This document shows, in pieces, positions 5,527-9,733 of a stretch of DNA of 9,733 bases (positions are counted from its first letter, which is position 1; the number at the start of each line of letters is the position of its first letter). The DNA is from Patescibacteria group bacterium (GTDB lineage Bacteria > Patescibacteriota > Dojkabacteria > SC72 > T1SED10-24): NCBI GenBank assembly GCA_007130415.1, contig SLSN01000062.1, positions 1 to 9,733 of the forward strand. The letters run 5' to 3'. The notes under the pieces are model-generated. The model was not told the origin of the DNA. It worked only from the letters and a program-made list of their open reading frames with translations, and did not search any database. The position numbers were made by a program, and so were the translations under genes.

Positions 5527-6744
5527 ATGTCTAATCGGAAAATCACAAGGAAAGAAAACAAAATAGACAAAGGGAAACCTGACAGATCAATCATTCTGTT
5601 CACACTTTTTATGACCATCTTCGGAACTATAATGATTTTTAACGCAAGTGTATATATTGCTGGACAGATTTTTGAAGACCAAGCATATTTTCTTAAATTA
5701 CAATTAATCTGGATTGTTTTTGGTATAGCTCTAGGAACAATTATCTATCTAGTTGATTATCATAGGATAATAAAGCTCATTACACCATTACTTTTAATAA
5801 ACATCCTTTTACTGGTATTAGTTTTAATCTACGGAGAAGAAATCAACGGAGCTAGAAGGTGGTTTGATATTGGAGGAGTTCGTATTCAACCAGCTGAATT
5901 TGTCAAACCAATACTAATAATATTTCTTGCTGCTTTACTTGCAAAGTTTAATGATATTAAGACCACCAGTACGGCACATGCATACAGAGAAGGGAAAAAG
6001 AAGATTTTCACTTTTGTCTTCGTGTTACTTTTGGTTTCTATCTTAATTATGTTGGAACCAGATATGGGGACAACAATAGTAATATGTCTTACAGCAATAG
6101 CTCTTTTTTTCCTTTCTTCAACCAGTGCAATTCAAACGATAGGCACAATTATTACAACAATCGTACTTGGTTTAGTAGGGACAATAGCCATAGTAATAGA
6201 ACCATATCGACTTGAAAGAATAAGCACATATTTTCAACTTTTACTACAAGGAGAAGTAGCAGATCCAAGAGGTACAGGGTATCAATTACATCAAATATTA
6301 ATAGGTATTGGTTCAAGTGGTTTTTGGGGGAAAGGTTTTGGACAATCAAGACAAAGATTTGGATATTTGGTAGAAAACACAGCATTTACAGATTCAACAT
6401 TTGCTGTAGTACTAGAAGAGTTTGGATTCATAAGTGCGGTAATCGTAATTGGGCTATGGATATTCTTCCTTTTTAAAGGCTACTACATAGCAAAAAATGC
6501 CCCAGATGCACAAGGAAAACTAATCGCCATTGGAATAACGCTCTGGCTAACTCTACAAGCCATGTTAAACATTGCCGCAAATATAGGTATAATACCCATT
6601 ACAGGATTACCATTACCATTTTTTACATACGGTGGTTCTAGTACAATCGTTACATTTGCTAGCATAGCATTGCTACTGCAAATAAGTAGGTATAGTAATA
6701 AAGAACTAAAATCTCGAAAAAACTTTTATGGCAAAATTAGATAA
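5527..6744 (+). CDS. ftsW: Septal peptidoglycan glycosyltransferase FtsW (SEDS family)
   Basis: FtsW polymerises lipid II into glycan strands at the division septum, working with a class B penicillin-binding protein. The 405-residue protein has about ten transmembrane helices after a basic cytoplasmic N-terminus (1-20). SEDS features are NGARRWFDIGGVRIQPAEF (107-125), EPDMGTT (177-183), GIGSSGFWGKGFGQS (260-274), TDSTFAVVLEEFGF (288-301) with the conserved Asp289, and GLPLPFFTYGGSS (360-372). The usual HTDFIFA reads FTDSTFA, so the His and two aromatic/aliphatic positions differ while the Asp is kept. The adjacent murG, overlapping by 17 nt, favours FtsW over the related RodA/SpoVE. No Shine-Dalgarno sequence precedes the ATG. 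A divergent spacer with an inverted repeat lies upstream. Confidence 0.93.
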   Translation: MSNRKITRKENKIDKGKPDRSIILFTLFMTIFGTIMIFNASVYIAGQIFEDQAYFLKLQLIWIVFGIALGTIIYLVDYHRIIKLITPLLLINILLLVLVLIYGEEINGARRWFDIGGVRIQPAEFVKPILIIFLAALLAKFNDIKTTSTAHAYREGKKKIFTFVFVLLLVSILIMLEPDMGTTIVICLTAIALFFLSSTSAIQTIGTIITTIVLGLVGTIAIVIEPYRLERISTYFQLLLQGEVADPRGTGYQLHQILIGIGSSGFWGKGFGQSRQRFGYLVENTAFTDSTFAVVLEEFGFISAVIVIGLWIFFLFKGYYIAKNAPDAQGKLIAIGITLWLTLQAMLNIAANIGIIPITGLPLPFFTYGGSSTIVTFASIALLLQISRYSNKELKSRKNFYGKIR

Positions 6745-7888
6745 AAAAATAATAATAACAGGAGGGGGTTCCGGAGGACATGCACATACAGCCATTTCCT
6801 TCGCCCAATATTTAAAGAGCAAATTTACCAATGCAAATGAACAAATCCTCTATATCGGAGGAAATTTGGCAATGGAAGGAGAGAAAGAAGGTAAAAGTAT
6901 AGAACAAAAACTCTTAGAAAAAACTGATTTGAATTACAAAATAATAAGGGCAGGAAAATTACAAAGATATTTTAACCTTAGAACCATAGCATTAATTTTT
7001 AGAACAATAGGGGGATTAATAGATAGTTTTAAAATAATAAGAAAAGAGAAACCAGATTTAATCTTTTCAACAGGAGGATATGTTACAGTACCAGTATGTA
7101 TAGCAGGATGGGTTTTTAAAATTCCCGTATACATACACGAACAAACTACTAGTGTAGGATTAGCAAACAAAATATCCTCAAAATTTGCAAAAAAAATATT
7201 CATCACATTCCCAGATTCAAAAAAGCATTTTCACAAAAAAGAAGTTATACAAACTGGAAACCTAATTAAAAAGGAGCTTTTCAGGGTGAAAAAATCTGGA
7301 GAAATTGCAAAGATAATAGAAAAAATGAAAAAAAACAGAAAAGAGGCTCCCATAATTTATATCTCTGGAGGTAGTCAAGGCTCACACATTCTAAACACAA
7401 CTGTTCGAGAAATGATGACTTATTTAGTTCAATACTATCAAGTAATACTACAAACTGGAGATAATAAAGTTTTTAATGATTACGATAATATATTAAAAGA
7501 TAAACAGAAGCTTTCGACAAAAGTTCAAAATCGCTTCCACGCAACTAAATACGTAGATCCTTCAGAGATAGGATACATTTACAAAAACTGTGATTTATTT
7601 GTAGGGCGTTCTGGAGCAAACACCGTTTATGAACTAGGACTATTCAAAAAACCTTCGATTTTAATTCCAATCCCTTGGACAAGAAACAATGAGCAACTAA
7701 AAAACGCTCAATTATTAGAAAAGTTTAATCTAGCTAAAATAATACCAGAAGGAGAAGTAACACCAGACAAGCTTTTCATTGAAATAAACAAGATGTTTAA
7801 AGAAAAGAAAAAAATAGATGAAGAAAAGATCGAAAAAGTTTTTACTAAAGATGCAGGCGAGAAGATATTAGATGAAATGGGGCTCTAA
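6728..7888 (+). CDS. murG: UDP-GlcNAc:undecaprenyl-PP-MurNAc-pentapeptide transferase MurG
   Basis: MurG adds GlcNAc to lipid I to form lipid II on the inner face of the membrane. The 386-residue GT-B enzyme carries the N-terminal loop TGGGSGGH (11-18), STGGYVTVPV (114-123), HEQTTSVGLANK (137-148), GN at 177-178, the C-domain loop ISGGSQGS (212-219), and the nucleotide-sugar pocket GRSGANTVYE (293-302) and NNEQLKNAQ (320-328). Departures from the norm are HAHTAI after GGH, where HVFP or HVTP is usual, HEQT for HEQN, and GNLI for GNPV, so it is a divergent member. It starts inside the end of ftsW (17-nt overlap, different frame), implying coupled expression; lipid II made by MurG is the FtsW substrate. 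The remaining mur and fts genes are not in view. Its stop overlaps the convergent gene by 4 nt. Confidence 0.92.
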   Translation: MAKLDKKIIITGGGSGGHAHTAISFAQYLKSKFTNANEQILYIGGNLAMEGEKEGKSIEQKLLEKTDLNYKIIRAGKLQRYFNLRTIALIFRTIGGLIDSFKIIRKEKPDLIFSTGGYVTVPVCIAGWVFKIPVYIHEQTTSVGLANKISSKFAKKIFITFPDSKKHFHKKEVIQTGNLIKKELFRVKKSGEIAKIIEKMKKNRKEAPIIYISGGSQGSHILNTTVREMMTYLVQYYQVILQTGDNKVFNDYDNILKDKQKLSTKVQNRFHATKYVDPSEIGYIYKNCDLFVGRSGANTVYELGLFKKPSILIPIPWTRNNEQLKNAQLLEKFNLAKIIPEGEVTPDKLFIEINKMFKEKKKIDEEKIEKVFTKDAGEKILDEMGL

Positions 7889-8346
7889 TCATCACTCATA
7901 GCGATTCTATTTTCCTTCAAGTATTTTTTGGCCTGCCTAATAGAACCGTCCTTAGACCTAATCCATAAAACATTATTCTTAGAATCCAAATTAAAAACCA
8001 CAGCAAAATTTCCCCTAGCTGCTTTTACATAGTCCTTTTCTTTTCCTTGGAATTCTGCATTAGTAAAAAAATGAAAACGTTCAAAACCTTCCTTGTCACG
8101 CTTACCATCATTCACATGTCTAGCAATAATATCACTCTGGAGAAAAAGTAGCCTTCGTTCATTCTCATACATCTTAATACTAGTACCTTTTTCAAAATAC
8201 CGAACTTTTCCCTCCTTGTCATCTACAACATCAGAACTATCTCTGAAAAGTGGCGGACCCTTAGGAATATCTTTCAACTCCTTTTCAGGGACTGTTTCTT
8301 CATCGTTAAAAAAACTCTGCTGTTCAAATTTATCCCCTTCAGACAT
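7885..8346 (-). CDS. Uncharacterised soluble protein (153 residues)
   Basis: I do not recognise this family. The first 48 or so residues are acidic and Pro/Ser-containing (EETVPEKELKDIPKGPPLF), probably disordered. Residues 49-145 look like a compact alpha/beta domain with KVRYFEKGTS, RRLLFLQSDII, GNFAVVFNLDSKNNVLWIRS and a final helix RQAKKYLKEN. There is no signal peptide, membrane helix or Cys pair, so it is likely cytoplasmic. It begins 2 nt after the LysW-like gene, and the sequence AGGAG, 8 nt before its ATG inside that gene's end, is the only strong Shine-Dalgarno signal found in the window. The two are therefore very likely co-translated and may act together. The stop TAG overlaps the murG TAA. 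Confidence 0.8.
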   Translation of the reverse strand: MSEGDKFEQQSFFNDEETVPEKELKDIPKGPPLFRDSSDVVDDKEGKVRYFEKGTSIKMYENERRLLFLQSDIIARHVNDGKRDKEGFERFHFFTNAEFQGKEKDYVKAARGNFAVVFNLDSKNNVLWIRSKDGSIRQAKKYLKENRIAMSDD

Positions 8347-8348
8347 TA

Positions 8349-8516
8349 TTACTTCTCCTCTTCAATTATATCTAAAACTAAGCTACCATCAGTCTTGACT
8401 TCTACAACCTCTAACTCACTACCACAAAACGGACACTCAATAACTTCTCCAATTTTGTAATCCCTATCTTCAAGTTCAATATCATTAGCACACTCCAAGC
8501 ATTTAAAAATCTTCAT
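8349..8516 (-). CDS. LysW-like zinc-ribbon protein (55 residues) lacking the terminal EDWGE motif
   Basis: The ATG is at 8514-8516 and the TAA at 8349-8351. The protein begins MKIFKCLECANDIELE and continues with KIGEVIECPFCGSELEVVEV, then an acidic end DIIEEEK. Cysteines 6, 9, 28 and 31 form a four-Cys zinc ribbon. The order CxxC, IELE, GE.IECP.CG.ELEVV follows LysW, the amino-group carrier protein of the alpha-aminoadipate lysine/arginine pathway. True LysW ends in EDWGE, whose final Glu carries the substrate; here the end is EEEK, so carrier function is doubtful. No lysX-type ligase is seen nearby. It could be a LysW relative used for another purpose, or a simple zinc ribbon. The unknown 153-residue gene follows after 2 nt. 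Confidence 0.82.
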   Translation of the reverse strand: MKIFKCLECANDIELEDRDYKIGEVIECPFCGSELEVVEVKTDGSLVLDIIEEEK

Positions 8517-8559
8517 GTTTTTTAATAAGTAAAAAATTTATTCTACAACTCAATACCCA

Positions 8560-8568
8560 ATTTTATCA
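8560..8568 (-). promoter_or_regulatory. Possible extended -10 promoter of the LysW-like pair
   Basis: On the minus strand, TGATAAAAT gives an extended -10 (TGN followed by TAAAAT), about 44 nt before the ATG at 8516. The upstream -35 region (TTCAAT at 8583-8588) is weak, so this is a tentative call. Confidence 0.3.
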
Positions 8569-8597
8569 CAATTTAACTCTCCATTGAAGCTTATTTG

Positions 8598-8623
8598 TGC
8601 TAAAATATGCACAACTATATAAA
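8598..8623 (+). promoter_or_regulatory. Possible promoter of the PsbP/Mog1-like gene
   Basis: Two overlapping options exist. One is an extended -10, TGCTAAAAT at 8598-8606. The other is TATAAA at 8618-8623 with TTGTGC (8595-8600) 17 bp upstream, which would make the mRNA almost leaderless at the ATG (8634). Sequence alone does not decide between them. Confidence 0.35.
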
Positions 8624-8633
8624 ATTTTAATAT

Positions 8634-9206
8634 ATGAAAATGATAAAAAAGACAATTTTTCTGATATTAGCGCTAGCTCTAATTCTTTTAGTGGGATATT
8701 ATTTTTTACGAAGTGAAGAGAAGGAAGAAGCTATAGATGAAATAACAGATGAGATTGTAATAGAAGAAGAGGAAGAAACAAAGGAAGAAGAAGAAATTGT
8801 TGAAGAAGAACAAGAGCAGGCTACAGAGTGGGAAACTTTTACAAACCCTAATTTTTCTTACACAGCACAATATCCATCAAATTGGGATACTGATTTAAGT
8901 GACTATGAAAGAGTCTGGTTTTACAGCGAAGATGAAGGAATAGCAATACTTTTTGCAAGCGAAACAGCTACAGAAACAGGATTTTCAGAATACGAGCTCA
9001 TATCACAAGAAGAAACTCTCGTAGATGGCAACTTTGCAAATACTTCTTTGCTCTACAGCGAAAACACAAGAGCCATACTTACAGGTTTTGAAAGCGAAAA
9101 TCACCCTCATTTTGTTATGATGACATACGAATCTGCAGATGATTCGCAAGATAGTGATATGATGGAATTTAATGAAGAATTTTTGAGTAGAATAACTTTT
9201 CAATAA
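8634..9206 (+). CDS. Membrane-anchored extracytoplasmic protein with a PsbP/Mog1-like domain
   Basis: The 190-residue protein has a short basic N-terminus, one transmembrane helix (about 7-24), and a Glu-rich linker (28-62) that probably spans the wall. The C-terminal domain (about 66-190) begins WETFTNPNFSYTAQYPSNWD. The pattern 'W.tytn..f.y...YP..W' is typical of small secreted domains related to PsbP, Mog1 or DUF1795, common in reduced bacteria and without a known general function. No lipobox Cys follows the helix, so an uncleaved N-terminal anchor is more likely than a lipoprotein. A second ATG six bases downstream (8640) is an alternative start. The PLP-enzyme gene follows after 6 nt, so the two may share a transcript, although their functions look unrelated. 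Confidence 0.82.
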   Translation: MKMIKKTIFLILALALILLVGYYFLRSEEKEEAIDEITDEIVIEEEEETKEEEEIVEEEQEQATEWETFTNPNFSYTAQYPSNWDTDLSDYERVWFYSEDEGIAILFASETATETGFSEYELISQEETLVDGNFANTSLLYSENTRAILTGFESENHPHFVMMTYESADDSQDSDMMEFNEEFLSRITFQ

Positions 9207-9212
9207 ACAGAT

Positions 9213-9733
9213 ATGTCTGGGATTTGGACCTATGCTGATCTACTAAAACCTTTTGTCAAAAAAGAGTTTAGACTTTCTTTAACTGAAGGAAACACACCGC
9301 TGGAAGAAAACAAAGAACTAGGAAAGATTCTAGGTCTAGAAGCCATACTGCTCAAAAGAGAGGACTTTAACCCCACAGGATCACATAAAGACAGGGGTTT
9401 AGTGTTTCAAATATCTGCACATTTGCAAGCAGGTAGGAAAGAATTTGTAATATCGTCTTCCGGAAACAGCAGTATTAGTGCAATAAATCTACTCAGGAAT
9501 AGAAAGGAAAAACTTCATGTGTTTCTTTCAGAGAATATTTCAGATGAGAAATTCTCTCGTCTTAAAAAAATATTCCCAAATTTAGAAAAAAAAGGCTCAG
9601 AATTTGAAAACTTTATCTTTCATTTTACAAAAAAGCCATTAAGTAAAGCATTCCTTTTTGCAAAAGAAAACAATTTAACATTTTTAAGAGGCTCAACAGA
9701 TAAATATGGATACGAAGGTTTTAAGACAATAGG
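9213..9733 (+). CDS. Threonine-synthase-like PLP-dependent enzyme (5' part, cut by window end)
   Basis: The frame is open from the ATG at 9213-9215 to the window edge, giving 173 complete residues. Fold-type II PLP features appear in order: TEGNTPLEEN (24-33), LLKREDFNPTGSHKDRG (46-62) with the probable Schiff-base Lys59, and SSSGNSSISA (81-90), the phosphate-binding loop. Later, FLRGSTDKYGYEGFKTI (157-173) resembles the 'lRgStD....EGy.TIa' segment of threonine synthases. Threonine synthase converts O-phosphohomoserine to threonine and phosphate. Threonine synthase usually has GSFKDRG; His58 replaces the Phe, a form nearer the HK of tryptophan synthase beta. The segment after the SSGN loop is short. 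A related lyase or a specialised CPR paralogue is possible, as the C-terminal half is not visible. Confidence 0.8.
   Translation, partial: MSGIWTYADLLKPFVKKEFRLSLTEGNTPLEENKELGKILGLEAILLKREDFNPTGSHKDRGLVFQISAHLQAGRKEFVISSSGNSSISAINLLRNRKEKLHVFLSENISDEKFSRLKKIFPNLEKKGSEFENFIFHFTKKPLSKAFLFAKENNLTFLRGSTDKYGYEGFKTI

Noticed and set aside
8093..8398. Plus-strand 101-residue frame
   Set aside because: It is antisense to the unknown 153-residue gene and the end of the LysW-like gene, which are coupled and carry recognisable features (zinc ribbon, Shine-Dalgarno).
7885..8516. Toxin-antitoxin pair
   Set aside because: The sizes and 2-nt spacing fit, but neither protein resembles a known toxin or antitoxin; one is a LysW-like ribbon and the other has no nuclease or DNA-binding signature that I can see.
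1..9733. Alternative genetic code with TGA read as glycine or tryptophan
   Set aside because: All supported genes are intact in the standard code with no in-frame TGA, and Gly and Trp use GGN and TGG normally. Scarcity of TGA stops is expected from low G+C.

Overview
The window is about two-thirds A+T, gene-dense and uses the standard code (the supported genes stop at TAA, once at TAG). Genes are short, spacers are small, and most start codons follow A/T-rich leaders with no Shine-Dalgarno sequence. With stand-alone single-domain proteins, a lone ftsW-murG pair and many small membrane or zinc-ribbon proteins, this suggests a reduced bacterium of the Candidate Phyla Radiation (Patescibacteria; a Dojkabacteria- or Microgenomates-like lineage would fit). 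The lineage is inferred from style, not from a phylogenetic marker.

Layout. (1) 1-270: the 3' end of a probable serine recombinase whose frame runs through an oppositely oriented tRNA-His, which looks like the edge of an integrated element. (2) 284-2144: back-to-back promoters serve tRNA-His leftward and, rightward, peptide deformylase followed by a membrane protein with Ig-like domains and a long cytoplasmic Glu/Lys tract. (3) 2141-4464, minus strand: a holin-like membrane protein, SecG, and a membrane-anchored oligopeptide-binding protein with no permease genes beside it. (4) 4474-4733: tRNA-Cys(GCA) and tRNA-Leu(UAA), each with its own promoter. (5) 4734-5475, minus strand: a cytidylate-kinase-like protein overlapping a 53-residue rubredoxin-like protein. 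(6) 5527-7888: ftsW and murG, overlapping, for peptidoglycan and septum synthesis. (7) 7885-8516, minus strand: a 55-residue LysW-like zinc ribbon translationally coupled to an unrecognised 153-residue protein. (8) 8634-9733: a membrane-anchored PsbP/Mog1-like protein and the first 173 residues of a threonine-synthase-like PLP enzyme, cut by the window end.

Much of the content concerns the cell surface: MurG makes lipid II, FtsW polymerises it at the septum, SecG supports export, and the anchored binding protein and two tail-anchored extracytoplasmic proteins are likely exported products. No complete novel defence or mobile system is visible. The items most worth a second look are the recombinase frame overprinting tRNA-His, the 183-nt pure purine tract encoding a cytoplasmic E/K helix, and the LysW-like carrier without its terminal acceptor motif next to an unknown protein.
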